Shown piece after piece: positions 34,363 through 43,585 of a stretch of DNA of 64,000 nt. This DNA is from Rhodococcoides fascians NBRC 12155 = LMG 3623 (GTDB taxonomy: Bacteria > Actinomycetota > Actinomycetes > Mycobacteriales > Mycobacteriaceae): the NCBI RefSeq assembly GCF_001894785.1, contig NZ_BCWW01000011.1, positions 1 to 64,000 on the forward strand. The letters run 5' to 3'. Both the position numbers and the translations under genes were made by a program. The notes under the pieces are model-generated. The model searched no databases, had not been told where the DNA came from, and saw only the letters and a list, made by a program, of their open reading frames with translations. The stretch's first letter is position 1, and each line of letters begins with the position of its first letter.

Positions 34363-35811
34363 ATGGCAACCACCGTCGGACCCGCTGCCGAACTTCTGAT
34401 GTCCGACGCGGTCGAGCTCAGCGGCAAGATCAAGCGCCGCGAAGTCTCGTGCGTCGAGACCATGACGGCGTACCTCGACCACATCGAGGCACACAACCCG
34501 ACGGTCAATGCCATTGTCGCCCTGCGTGATCGCGACGACCTGCTGGCCGAGGCACGCGAGCGAGATCGGCAGCTCTCGGACGGGCAGTATCTCGGGTGGA
34601 TGCACGGATTTCCCCATGCGGTCAAGGATCTGTCGGCAGCCCGAGGGCTACCGTTCACATCGGGGTCACCGATCTTCGCCGATCGCATCGCCGAGGCGGA
34701 CGATCTGTTCGTCGCCCGCGTGAAAGCGGCCGGTGCCATCGTGATCGGCAAGACCAACACACCGGAATTCGGGTTCGGATCTCAGACGTACAACCCGGTG
34801 TACGGAACCACGGTCTCGCCCTACGACACCTCGCGCACTGCAGGCGGAAGCAGCGGAGGTGCGGCGGCAGCATTGGCCCTGCGCATGCTGCCCGTCGCCG
34901 ACGGCACCGACTACATGGGATCGCTGCGCAACCCCGCAGCCTTCAACAATGTGGTCGGCTTTCGCCCGTCGTGGGGACGCATTCCCGAGCCCGGCTTCAT
35001 CGCCCAGGGCGCGGTCGCCGGACCGATGGGACGATCGGTCACCGACGTCGCACATCTGCTGTCGACGATGGCGGGCCCGGATGCCAACGCGCCCCTCGGG
35101 ATCGACGAGGACCCGGAGATCTTCACCCGCACTCTCGAACGCAGCTTCCGCGGTGCTCGCATCGCGTGGGTCGGAGACTGGAACGGCCACCTGGCTACCG
35201 AACCCGGTGTCCTCGCTCTGTGCGAGTCGTCGTTCACCGTCTTCGAGGACCTCGGCTGCGCAGTGGAAAGTACCGTGCCGTCGTACGACCCGGCGAAAAT
35301 CTGGGACTCGTTCCTGACGTGGCGGTGGTGGGCGCAGCTCGGGATGGCCGATCTGTACGAGAACCCGCGCACGAGGGAGCTGATGAAGCCCGAAATGCTT
35401 TGGGAGATGGAGCATGCCGTCGCATTGACCGCACTCGATGTCACCAAGGCAGCGCAGGCTCGCAACGACTGGCAGAGCGCACTGACGACATTGTTCGAGA
35501 CCTACGATTTCGTTCTCGCGCCCACCGCTCAGGTGTTCCCGTTCGACAAGGACCAACACTGGCCGCAGTCCATCGCGGGTCGACCCATGGACACCTATCA
35601 CCGGTGGATGGAAACGGTGGTGCCCTGGACGATGACCGGCGTTCCTGCCGCCGCCGTCCCGGTCGGATTCGACGATCGGGGTCTGCCGATGGGTGTTCAG
35701 ATCATCGGCAGGCACGGTGCCGACCGGGCGGTTCTGCAGCTCGCCTACGCCTACGAGCAGGCCTCGCGGTGGGTCGAGCGCGTCCTCCCGCCGGCACTGC
35801 ACGTCGGCTGA
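34363..35811 (+). CDS. amidase-signature hydrolase, candidate ureidomalonase
   Basis: A 482-residue amidase-signature enzyme with the complete Ser-cisSer-Lys triad: Lys88 (HAVKDL), Ser163 (GGSSGG) and Ser187 (DYMGSLRNPA). The family hydrolyses amide and ureido bonds. Its place directly after barbiturase makes it the best candidate for ureidomalonase (EC 3.5.1.95), which splits ureidomalonate into urea and malonate. This assignment rests on context. No urease gene is in the window. ATG 34363 follows GAAGGAACC. A second amidase at 37594 could share or divide this role. Confidence 0.85.
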   Translation: MATTVGPAAELLMSDAVELSGKIKRREVSCVETMTAYLDHIEAHNPTVNAIVALRDRDDLLAEARERDRQLSDGQYLGWMHGFPHAVKDLSAARGLPFTSGSPIFADRIAEADDLFVARVKAAGAIVIGKTNTPEFGFGSQTYNPVYGTTVSPYDTSRTAGGSSGGAAAALALRMLPVADGTDYMGSLRNPAAFNNVVGFRPSWGRIPEPGFIAQGAVAGPMGRSVTDVAHLLSTMAGPDANAPLGIDEDPEIFTRTLERSFRGARIAWVGDWNGHLATEPGVLALCESSFTVFEDLGCAVESTVPSYDPAKIWDSFLTWRWWAQLGMADLYENPRTRELMKPEMLWEMEHAVALTALDVTKAAQARNDWQSALTTLFETYDFVLAPTAQVFPFDKDQHWPQSIAGRPMDTYHRWMETVVPWTMTGVPAAAVPVGFDDRGLPMGVQIIGRHGADRAVLQLAYAYEQASRWVERVLPPALHVG

Positions 35812-35842
35812 TCCCCCGCCGTCGCGACATGCCCTACACAGT

Positions 35843-35855
35843 ATTGTTGAACAAT
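35843..35855. promoter_or_regulatory. palindrome over the pucR1 start
   Basis: ATTGTTGAACAAT, a perfect palindrome with one central base, overlaps the annotated start codon of the first PucR gene. It could be an autoregulatory site. If so, ATG 35863, four codons later, would be the real start. Confidence 0.4.
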
Positions 35856-37572
35856 GGATGACATGGTCGGTGCGCTTCGGCCACGAGTACGAGACTTCCC
35901 GGCGTCGGCGAGTTACGCGCTCACCGTCGCAGAATTGCTTGCGCTCCCCAGCCTCTCGGGGTCCACTCTTGTCGCAGGCGAGCAGGGACTCGAGAATGTG
36001 GTTCGACGCGTCAACGTCATCGAAGTTCCCGACATCCTGCCGTGGGTGAAACCGAACGAACTGCTGTTGACAACGGGTTTCCCACTGCGGCATGCAGATT
36101 CGGGCCGCCCGTTCGATGCCGGTGCCCTGGTGGAGCTGGTCGAAGGACTTGCCGAACGCGGTGCGGCCGCGCTCGGAGTCAAAGAAGGACGCTACTTCGG
36201 AGACGTGCCCGCTGCGATGATCGAGGCAGCAGATCGACTCGGCCTGCCGCTCTTCCTCATTCGCCGAGATGTCGGCTTCGACGAGGTCATCTCCGAGGTG
36301 TTCACCCACCTCGTCGACCGGCAGGCGTGGGCGTTGGATATCGCCGATCGCATGCATCGAGCACTGACCTCGATCGTGCTCGAAGGCGGCGATCTACCGC
36401 AGATCGCCGACGAGGTCGCCACGCTGTTCGAGGCAACGGTGCTCATCTGCACTCCGGACGGTCGAGTCCAGGCCACAGCAGGAACAGACGCAGATCTCGC
36501 GGCTTTGGAAGAGATGCCGCTGTTCGACCCGTCCGGTCGCCTGCTCACCGAACGACTCCACGAGGGCCTGCAACCGGTACCGGGCGACAGCGGGCACCGC
36601 ATTGCCGTCGCACCGATCATCGCGGGCGGCACCGACCACGGACTGATCGTGGCTGTGGCGGCCGCCGAGCGACTCGGTCCCGTCACGATGCAGTCCCTCG
36701 AACGCGCGGCCACCGTCGTGGCGTTGGCGGTCATCAAGAAGCTCGCGGTCTCTGCCGTCGAGTCCAAGTTTCGCGGCGACTTCCTGCGGGACGTCCTCAA
36801 CGGCGCAACCGAATCCCCCGAACAGATCATCGAGTACTGCGCCCAGCTCGACTGGGACGTGGACCGGAGCATGGTCGTCATCGTTGCCCAATTGGACGAA
36901 ATCGCCGAGGTTGCCGTGAGCAACTCGGTGAAGCCGGCCGTGTCCGGCCGCCTGCCACAGGAGCGGCTGACCGCGGCGTGGCAGCAGGTGGTGCGCAGGC
37001 GCGATCGACGGGCTCCCGTCGTCGGGTTCAGCAACGAGGTCGTCACGCTCATGCCGGCCGAACCCGGCACCGAACGGGACGTCGTCGAGGATCTGATCGC
37101 CTCCGTCGCCGGAGACAAGGGCGGCGGACGAAACTCGTTCGGCGCGGGCGTGAGCCGCGTCATCGACTCCGTTGCCGACATTCCGCGCGCCTACGATCAG
37201 GCCCGCAAAGCAGTCGTCGTAGGACGGCGCATGCGCGGCAACGGCTCGGTAGCGCATTTCGACGGCCTGGGCGTGCATCGACTGCTGTCACTGGTCACCG
37301 ACGGAGCCGAGCTGCAGGCCTTCGCTACCGAGGTGTTGGGCTCACTCGCCGGCGACGACGCCGATGCCGTCGACCTGCGCCAGACGTTGCAGGCGCTGCT
37401 CGACACCAACTGCAACGTGGCAGAAACCGCCCGCGTCTTGCATTTCCACTACAACACGCTCCGCTACCGCATCGGCAAGCTGGAGTCCATCGTCGGCCCG
37501 TTCACCACCGATCCGATTCTGCGCCTGGATGTAGCGCTGGCACTGCGGGTCGCGGAGATGAAGGGGCTGTGA
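35854..37572 (+). CDS. PucR-family regulator 1
   Basis: A 572-residue PucR-type regulator. The N-terminal PucR domain (about 20-145) includes VVRRVNVIEVPDILPWVKP and ELLLTTGFPLRH. A central degenerate GGDEF/CdaR-like domain follows. The C-terminal HTH_30 is NCNVAETARVLHFHYNTLRYRIG near residue 520. PucR proteins activate purine, pyrimidine or amino-acid catabolic genes in response to a pathway compound. It lies between the two amidase genes, 21 bases before the second. It is a close paralogue of regulator 2 (40248), notably in the HTH, so the two may read similar sites. Confidence 0.9.
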   Translation: MDDMVGALRPRVRDFPASASYALTVAELLALPSLSGSTLVAGEQGLENVVRRVNVIEVPDILPWVKPNELLLTTGFPLRHADSGRPFDAGALVELVEGLAERGAAALGVKEGRYFGDVPAAMIEAADRLGLPLFLIRRDVGFDEVISEVFTHLVDRQAWALDIADRMHRALTSIVLEGGDLPQIADEVATLFEATVLICTPDGRVQATAGTDADLAALEEMPLFDPSGRLLTERLHEGLQPVPGDSGHRIAVAPIIAGGTDHGLIVAVAAAERLGPVTMQSLERAATVVALAVIKKLAVSAVESKFRGDFLRDVLNGATESPEQIIEYCAQLDWDVDRSMVVIVAQLDEIAEVAVSNSVKPAVSGRLPQERLTAAWQQVVRRRDRRAPVVGFSNEVVTLMPAEPGTERDVVEDLIASVAGDKGGGRNSFGAGVSRVIDSVADIPRAYDQARKAVVVGRRMRGNGSVAHFDGLGVHRLLSLVTDGAELQAFATEVLGSLAGDDADAVDLRQTLQALLDTNCNVAETARVLHFHYNTLRYRIGKLESIVGPFTTDPILRLDVALALRVAEMKGL

Positions 37573-37593
37573 CACCACCCGAGGAGACACCCA

Positions 37594-38970
37594 GTGCCTG
37601 AGGGCAATTCGATCGGAACCGACGCCGTCGCACTCGCGGCAGCAGTGCGCGCCGGCGCCGTGTCCGCGCGCGAGGTGACCGAGCAGCACCTCGAACACAT
37701 CGGCCGAATCAACACCGAGCTGAATGCGATCGTCACCGTCGCAGCCGAATCGGCACTGCTGGCAGCCGACGGAATCGATGCCCGCATCGCCCGCGGCGAG
37801 CGGGTCGGCGACCTCGCCGGAGTGCCGTTCACGGTCAAGGACCTGATCGCCACCGCCGGAGTTCGCACCACCGCGGGTTCACATGCGCTCGCGGACAACG
37901 TCCCTCGCGTCGACGCTCCCGCCGTTGCTCTGATGCGCGCCGAGGGCGCAATCCTGATCGGTAAGACCAACACACCGGAGTTCGGTGCCAGCGGACTCAC
38001 GCACAACGACCTGTTCGGCTACACCGTCAACCCGCTCTCTTCCGCCGACACGAAGCTGTCACCGGGCGGGAGCAGTGGCGGTGAGTCGGCGGCCATCGCG
38101 TCGGGCATGAGCGTGGTGGGACTGGGCACCGATTTCGGTGGTTCGGTGCGGTGGCCCGCGCACTGCACCGGTCTGTGCTCGATCAGGCCGACACCGGGCC
38201 GAATCGACTCCGAGGGGCAGTATCCCGGTGTCATGAGCAACAACCGAGTGCTGACGAATCCGGCGACCATGCACGGCACCGTGCAGACCATCGGACCCAT
38301 GGCCCGCACTCTCGACGACGTGATCCTGTTGCTGCGCGTGCTGTCGTCGCCGCAATACACCTGGACCGACCCTGCGAGCGTGAACCTCCGCGAGCTCGAT
38401 ATTCGTTGGGCCACAGGAGAAGGCACGATTCCGGTCAATGCGGAGATCCGCGCTGCCGTCGAGGCCGCAGCTCTGCGCACAGAGCCGTTCGTCGGATCGG
38501 TGACGCCGTACGAGGGCACCGCACTACGCGAAGCTCATGAGCTGTTCACTCGGATGCGGGGCTGCGAAACCCAAACGGACATCGAGCAATACGGCCCCGC
38601 CGAGTTCAGCGCCAACATTCGGGCCATTCTGGCTGCCGTCGGAACCCCCACGGCCGCAGACGTCGAGGCACTGTGGGCTCGCCGCGCCGAGATGCAGCAC
38701 CAGCTGGTGTCCACGATGGGCGACGTCCTGATACTTCCCGTCGCATCGATTCTCGCTCCGCCGCTCGGTGAGACGAGCTTCGAGGTCGACGGTGCATCTT
38801 TGTCGTGGTCGCAGGCGTTGGCGAGCAGCCGAGCGATCAGCATCCTCGGGGTGCCCTCGGTGGTGATTCCCGTTGCCACCTCCAGCAGCGGTCTGCCGAT
38901 CGGGGTGCAGATCATCGCCAAGCCGTGGCACGAGCATCACGCTCTCGCCGTCGCCGCTGCTCTGACGTAG
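37594..38970 (+). CDS. second amidase-signature hydrolase
   Basis: A 458-residue amidase with the catalytic triad Lys82 (FTVKDL), Ser160 (GGSSGG) and Ser184 (DFGGSVRWPA). It starts with GTG 21 bases after the pucR1 stop, preceded by GGAGACACC, so the two are probably co-transcribed. Candidate substrates are ureido acids of the pyrimidine route, for example ureidomalonate or its 5-methyl form from thymine. Sequence alone does not decide between the two amidases. Its N-terminal half is conventional and its C-terminal third differs clearly from the 34363 enzyme, so they are not recent duplicates. Confidence 0.82.
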   Translation: MPEGNSIGTDAVALAAAVRAGAVSAREVTEQHLEHIGRINTELNAIVTVAAESALLAADGIDARIARGERVGDLAGVPFTVKDLIATAGVRTTAGSHALADNVPRVDAPAVALMRAEGAILIGKTNTPEFGASGLTHNDLFGYTVNPLSSADTKLSPGGSSGGESAAIASGMSVVGLGTDFGGSVRWPAHCTGLCSIRPTPGRIDSEGQYPGVMSNNRVLTNPATMHGTVQTIGPMARTLDDVILLLRVLSSPQYTWTDPASVNLRELDIRWATGEGTIPVNAEIRAAVEAAALRTEPFVGSVTPYEGTALREAHELFTRMRGCETQTDIEQYGPAEFSANIRAILAAVGTPTAADVEALWARRAEMQHQLVSTMGDVLILPVASILAPPLGETSFEVDGASLSWSQALASSRAISILGVPSVVIPVATSSSGLPIGVQIIAKPWHEHHALAVAAALT

Positions 38971-39111
38971 TCCGCTCGGTCCGTCCATCCGTACCGCGAC
39001 GGCAGGTTCTTACAACGACCCGCTGTCGATTTGGTCGAAATGTGTTTCATGGTCGGCCCGCGCCAGCAACTAGCGTGATGGGCATCACTCATCCGGTCGA
39101 AAGGCGGCGGC

Positions 39112-40254
39112 ATGCGCGACATTCTCGACGACGTGGCCCCGTGGCTGCGCGAACGTGAGCCGTTCGCCCTGGCCACGGTGGTGCGTACGTGGCAGTCGTC
39201 GCCGCGCCCCGCGGGTGCGGCCATGGCAGTCGCCGCGTCCGGTCAGGTCATCGGCAGCGTTTCCGGCGGCTGCATCGAAGGTGCCCTGTACGAGCTGGCG
39301 AACGACGTCCTCGCCGACGGCATGGCCAGGAGCGAGACCTACCGGGTAGCGGACGACGACGCGATCGGCGTCGGCCTCACGTGCGGCGGCACCATCGAGG
39401 TGTTCGTTCGTCTCATCGACAGCGACGCGTGCGCGGCACTCGAAGACGTCGCTCGTCTGGTCTCGAGCGGCGAGCCGGTGGCCGTGCTCACCGATCTCAC
39501 CACCGGGGCCCCGACGCGGCTGGCGGTTCTGGGAACGGAGGCAACCGTCGATCCCGACGGTCTCACCGACATCGAGTCCGACGGTTCGAGCGTGGGTCTC
39601 GCCGTTCTCGACCGACTGCACCGCGGCGAGTCCGGCTTGGACATTCGCATCGCCGACGACGGCGCGCGGTCCGTCCTGGTCGAGTTGTTCGGACCACCGC
39701 CCCGGATGTACGTGTTCGGTGCCATCGATTTCGCCGCCGCGATGTGCCGCCTGGGCACGTTCGCCGGCTTCGCCGTCACCGTCGTCGACGCCCGCCCGGT
39801 GTTCGCCACCCGAGCACGATTCCCCGACGCGCACGACGTCGTGGTGGCGTGGCCGCACACGTTCCTCGCTACTGCGCCGGTGGACGAGCGCACCGTCATC
39901 ACCGTTCTCACCCATGACGAGAAGTTCGACATTCCATTGCTCGAGGTCGCGCTGCGCAGTGGTGCCGCCTACGTGGGCGCGCTGGGCAGTCGATCTACCC
40001 ACCGCCGCCGGGTGGAACTGCTCGGCGAGCGCGGGGTGACCGAGAGCGAGCTGGCTCGGTTGCACTCCCCCATCGGGCTCGATCTGGGTGCCTCCACTCC
40101 ACCGGAAACGGCGATATCCATCGTGGCCGAGATCCTCAAGGTCTCACGGCAGACGACCGGGCTCGAATTGCGAAGTCTCAGTGGGCCGATCCACCGCGAT
40201 GCCGCTGCCGAGATCGACGCGACATCACCCGTTCGATCGGCCGTCAGGTGCTGA
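39112..40254 (+). CDS. XdhC/CoxI-family molybdenum-enzyme maturation factor
   Basis: A 380-residue XdhC-type protein, which binds molybdenum cofactor, supports its sulfuration and inserts it into xanthine-dehydrogenase-family enzymes. The N-terminal domain has FALATVVRTWQSSPRPAGA and GSVSGGCIEGAL with its conserved cysteine. The C-terminal Rossmann domain includes MYVFGAIDFAAAMCRLG and SGAAYVGALGSRSTHRRR. It overlaps the second PucR gene by seven bases. Its presence supports an active Mo-containing hydroxylase from the genes at 43586-47615. Confidence 0.9.
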   Translation: MRDILDDVAPWLREREPFALATVVRTWQSSPRPAGAAMAVAASGQVIGSVSGGCIEGALYELANDVLADGMARSETYRVADDDAIGVGLTCGGTIEVFVRLIDSDACAALEDVARLVSSGEPVAVLTDLTTGAPTRLAVLGTEATVDPDGLTDIESDGSSVGLAVLDRLHRGESGLDIRIADDGARSVLVELFGPPPRMYVFGAIDFAAAMCRLGTFAGFAVTVVDARPVFATRARFPDAHDVVVAWPHTFLATAPVDERTVITVLTHDEKFDIPLLEVALRSGAAYVGALGSRSTHRRRVELLGERGVTESELARLHSPIGLDLGASTPPETAISIVAEILKVSRQTTGLELRSLSGPIHRDAAAEIDATSPVRSAVRC

Positions 40255-41915
40255 CACTGCACGACGAGCGACGCTCGCCCACCACGGAGGTACCGCATAC
40301 CGTCGAGACCGTGCTGGGCTCGAACCTGCTGGCGCACGCCACGTTGCTCGCCGGTCGCGCCGGCCTCGGCCGGCCGGTACGCAGAATCAATCATGTCGAC
40401 GACCCCGCCGGCATTCGGTTCTGGATTCGGCCGGGTGACCTGTTGTCCACGACGAGCGAGGCCCTCACGCACCTGACGGAGCCGACGGCAGCGCTGCTGT
40501 CCCGAGCGCATTCCCTCGGCGTTGCCGGGATTCTGGTGCGGGTGGACGACGACATCGCCGTTCCGGACAGCGTCGGCGTGAGTGCCGAGACACTGGGCCT
40601 GCCGCTGGTTCAGGTCTGCGGCGAACTCGACCCCGGGCACGATCTCACCGCGGGCCTGCGCGACAACGCAAAGACGCAGGCACGAGCGATGTTTCGGTCC
40701 GAACGTCTGCGCCGGGCATTGACCGACATCACGCTCGCCGGCGGCGGGGTGGCACAACTGGCATTCGCAACCTCGGTCGAATGCGATGTGGCAGTGTCGA
40801 TCACCACGGTGGACGGACGCGAACTTGCCTCGGCAGGCAGTGACGACGAACTGTCCGCCCTCAGCACCAGCACCGCCCTCGATCCCACCGGAAGACTGCG
40901 CACCGACTCCGTCGACGGCGGCCTCGGTCTTCGTTCGCAACAGGGCAATTCGATCGCGGTATGCGCCATTACTGCCAACGGAATCGACCACGGACGCATC
41001 GTTCTGTTCTCCTCACGTCGGCCTTTGACGGAATCGGACCTGCACACTGCCGACGCGGCCGCAGGCGTGTTGGCGATGGTCGTCACTCGCGATCTCGCGC
41101 TGTCAGCAGTCGAGGAGAAACACCGATCGAATTTTCTGCGCGATCTTCTCCTGGGCCGAGGCGGCGAGCACGCACACGCGGTGGCGCATGCTCGACGCTT
41201 CGGCTGGGATCTCGGCAGGCCGGTGGTGATCGTCGCGATCGAACCGATCCCACACCTCGACGACGAACCGACGCCCGGCCGCAGGCCACTCGTCGATCGG
41301 CAGATGTCGGCTTTCGCAGGGGCTCTGGCACAACGAGATCCGCAGGCCGCCATCGCCGCCCTCGGCACCGAGACCGTCATCATCATGGGCGAACGTCCGA
41401 CGACGGTCGCGGACGTGCACGAGATCGTCGAACGAGTGCACGGAGACGGCGGCGGTGGTCGGCAACCGTTCACGGTCGGGATTTCGCGTCCGTGCATCAC
41501 GGTGGCCGACATCCCCAGCAGGTACGGCCAGGCGCGTACCGCGTTGAAGGTCGGCCGGCAGGTATCCGGGGACTGGGCCGTCACCACGTTCGACGAACTC
41601 GGCGTGTTCCGACTACTGAGCCTGGTGGACAACGTCGACGAGCTCGAATCGTTCACCCGGGAAACCCTGCACGACCTCGCCGGACACGACGACGAGGCAC
41701 GCGACATGCGCAGAACGCTGGAGACGTTGCTGGCCACCAACATCAACATCGCCGAAACCGCTCGGGCACTGCACTTTCACTACAACACCTTGCGATACCG
41801 AATAACGAAACTCGAAAAGATACTGGGCCCCTTCACCGATCGCGCCGATCTACGCCTGGATCTTTCCCTTGCGCTGAAAATCATGGCCATGCGCGGAACC
41901 GACCACCACATGTGA
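40248..41915 (+). CDS. PucR-family regulator 2
   Basis: A 555-residue PucR regulator starting with GTG inside the xdhC stop region. The N-terminal part (RINHVDDPAGIRFWIRPGDLL) is a variant PucR domain, followed by a central sensor region. The C-terminal HTH is NINIAETARALHFHYNTLRYRI, nearly identical in style to regulator 1. Overlap with xdhC and location before the uracil permease imply that it controls uracil uptake and the molybdenum dehydrogenase. The effector is probably a pyrimidine, by analogy with purine-responsive PucR. Confidence 0.88.
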   Translation: MLTLHDERRSPTTEVPHTVETVLGSNLLAHATLLAGRAGLGRPVRRINHVDDPAGIRFWIRPGDLLSTTSEALTHLTEPTAALLSRAHSLGVAGILVRVDDDIAVPDSVGVSAETLGLPLVQVCGELDPGHDLTAGLRDNAKTQARAMFRSERLRRALTDITLAGGGVAQLAFATSVECDVAVSITTVDGRELASAGSDDELSALSTSTALDPTGRLRTDSVDGGLGLRSQQGNSIAVCAITANGIDHGRIVLFSSRRPLTESDLHTADAAAGVLAMVVTRDLALSAVEEKHRSNFLRDLLLGRGGEHAHAVAHARRFGWDLGRPVVIVAIEPIPHLDDEPTPGRRPLVDRQMSAFAGALAQRDPQAAIAALGTETVIIMGERPTTVADVHEIVERVHGDGGGGRQPFTVGISRPCITVADIPSRYGQARTALKVGRQVSGDWAVTTFDELGVFRLLSLVDNVDELESFTRETLHDLAGHDDEARDMRRTLETLLATNINIAETARALHFHYNTLRYRITKLEKILGPFTDRADLRLDLSLALKIMAMRGTDHHM

Positions 41916-42044
41916 CGGACCCGCCATCGAGCGCTTGGCAGATTGCGCTCGTAGCGATTTGGAAATGCGTCAGTAACGTTGCAGGACAATGCTTTACCCA
42001 TCCCGCGAACCACCCCGGTTCGATACGTTGGAGAAAGGCTCGAC

Positions 42045-43505
42045 ATGCCTATCTGGAAGATTCACGGAGACGGAAAGAATGTTCGACCGGGTGACGTCGT
42101 CGCGCCGAACGAACGGTTGAACTGGGGCCGCACCATCAGTCTCGGCGGCCAGCATGTGGTGTCGATGTTCGGGGCCACATTCGTCTTCCCCATCATCATG
42201 GGACTCAATCCTCAACTCGCCATTCTGATGTCGGGCTTCTGCACCATCTTCTTCCTACTCATGGTCAAGGGCCGCATCCCCAGCTACCTCGGCACGTCCG
42301 CGGTGTTCGTCGGCGGTGTCGCGGCCATCCGAGCGCAGGGTGGAACGTCGGCCGAGATCACCGGTGCCATCCTCGTATCGGGCCTCGTCCTGGCTCTCGC
42401 CGGGCTCGCCATCCACTTCATGGGCGGCGGCGTCGTGGTGCGGGTGCTGCCCCCTGTCGTCACCGGTGCGGTGGTCATGTTGATCGGCTTCAATCTCGCG
42501 CCTGTCGTCGCCAGCACCTACTGGCCACAGGACCAATGGGTCGCTCTCGCAGTGATGTTCGTGCTCATCGTCATGAGCGTAGCGTTACGCGGGTTCCTCG
42601 GACGGATCGCGATTCTGCTGTCGCTGGTGTTCGGGTACGCGCTGTCCTGGATCCTCGACCTCGTATCCGGGCCCATCACGTCCTACGACGCCACGGCCGG
42701 CGAGGTCACCGAGCACTTCCGCGTCAATTGGTCGGGTGTCGAGGCGTCGCAATGGTTCGGGCTCCCGCCGTTCAGCGACGAGGCGAACGGCATCGTCGGC
42801 ATTCATGCACCGTCGTTCAGTCTCGCCTTCATCGTTCTCGTCCTCCCCGGTGTCATCGCTCTGATCGCCGAAAATGCAGGACACGTCAAGGCTGTCGCGG
42901 AGATGACCGGTGACGATCTCGACCCGATGATGGGCCGGGCACTCGCTGCCGACGGCATCGCAACGGTCATGGCCAGCTCGGTCGGTGGCTCACCGACGAC
43001 GACCTACGCCGAGAACATCGGCGTCATGGCGGCGACCAAGGTCTATTCGACGGCGGCATACACGGCGGCCGGAATCATCGCCATGATCCTCGGATTCTCG
43101 CCGAAGTTCGGCGCGCTGATCTCGGCCACCCCCGGCGGCGTACTCGGCGGTATCACCGTTGTCCTCTACGGCATGATCGGTCTGCTGGGTGCCAAGATCT
43201 GGCGCGAGAACGGTGTCGACTTCGGCAACCCGCTCAACATGATGCCGGTTGCCGCGGGGCTGATCATCGCGATCGGCGACACCTCGCTCGTCTTCAGCGA
43301 TTCGTTCTCGTTGAGCGGTATCTCCCTCGGCACGATCGTCGTCATCGGGCTCTACCACCTGTGCGCTCGCATTGCCCCGGCCCACATGAAGACACCGGTC
43401 GACGCGTCGCCTCGGCATCGATCCTCCTCTACCACAGCACGTTCCGACGGCAGCGACGGAGACGGGGTTGCCGGCGAGGTCGACACCCTGAAGCCGTTGC
43501 GGTAA
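42045..43505 (+). CDS. uraA: UraA-type uracil permease (NCS2 family)
   Basis: A 486-residue NCS2 nucleobase:cation symporter with about 14 membrane segments. The uracil-transporter signature is visible: VIALIAENAGHVKAVAEMTG and GGSPTTTYAENIGVMAATK. These correspond to the substrate-binding glutamate segments of E. coli UraA and differ from the QNxGxxxxT signature of xanthine/urate permeases. This points directly to uracil or thymine as the substrate of the cluster. ATG 42045 has GGAGAAAGG upstream; the 41979 start is rejected. The long hydrophilic C-terminus from residue 455 is presumably cytoplasmic. Confidence 0.9.
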   Translation: MPIWKIHGDGKNVRPGDVVAPNERLNWGRTISLGGQHVVSMFGATFVFPIIMGLNPQLAILMSGFCTIFFLLMVKGRIPSYLGTSAVFVGGVAAIRAQGGTSAEITGAILVSGLVLALAGLAIHFMGGGVVVRVLPPVVTGAVVMLIGFNLAPVVASTYWPQDQWVALAVMFVLIVMSVALRGFLGRIAILLSLVFGYALSWILDLVSGPITSYDATAGEVTEHFRVNWSGVEASQWFGLPPFSDEANGIVGIHAPSFSLAFIVLVLPGVIALIAENAGHVKAVAEMTGDDLDPMMGRALAADGIATVMASSVGGSPTTTYAENIGVMAATKVYSTAAYTAAGIIAMILGFSPKFGALISATPGGVLGGITVVLYGMIGLLGAKIWRENGVDFGNPLNMMPVAAGLIIAIGDTSLVFSDSFSLSGISLGTIVVIGLYHLCARIAPAHMKTPVDASPRHRSSSTTARSDGSDGDGVAGEVDTLKPLR

Positions 43506-43527
43506 CGAGCGATTGCAACACTGGGGC

Positions 43528-43541
43528 GTGACGTTTGTCAC
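43528..43541. promoter_or_regulatory. small palindrome before the dehydrogenase operon
   Basis: GTGACGTTTGTCAC has 5-bp arms GTGAC/GTCAC and lies 45-58 bases before the medium-subunit start. It may be an operator or a chance match. The GGCA-N5-TGCC element is absent here. Confidence 0.3.
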
Positions 43542-43585
43542 CTCTTGACGAAACACTTCCAGGCACAGGCAGGCAGGATCGGGAT

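Noticed and set aside
41916-42044. GGCA-N5-TGCC site before the uracil permease
   Set aside because: Only TTGGCA-N3-TGCG is present, with wrong spacing; not counted as a copy of the motif.
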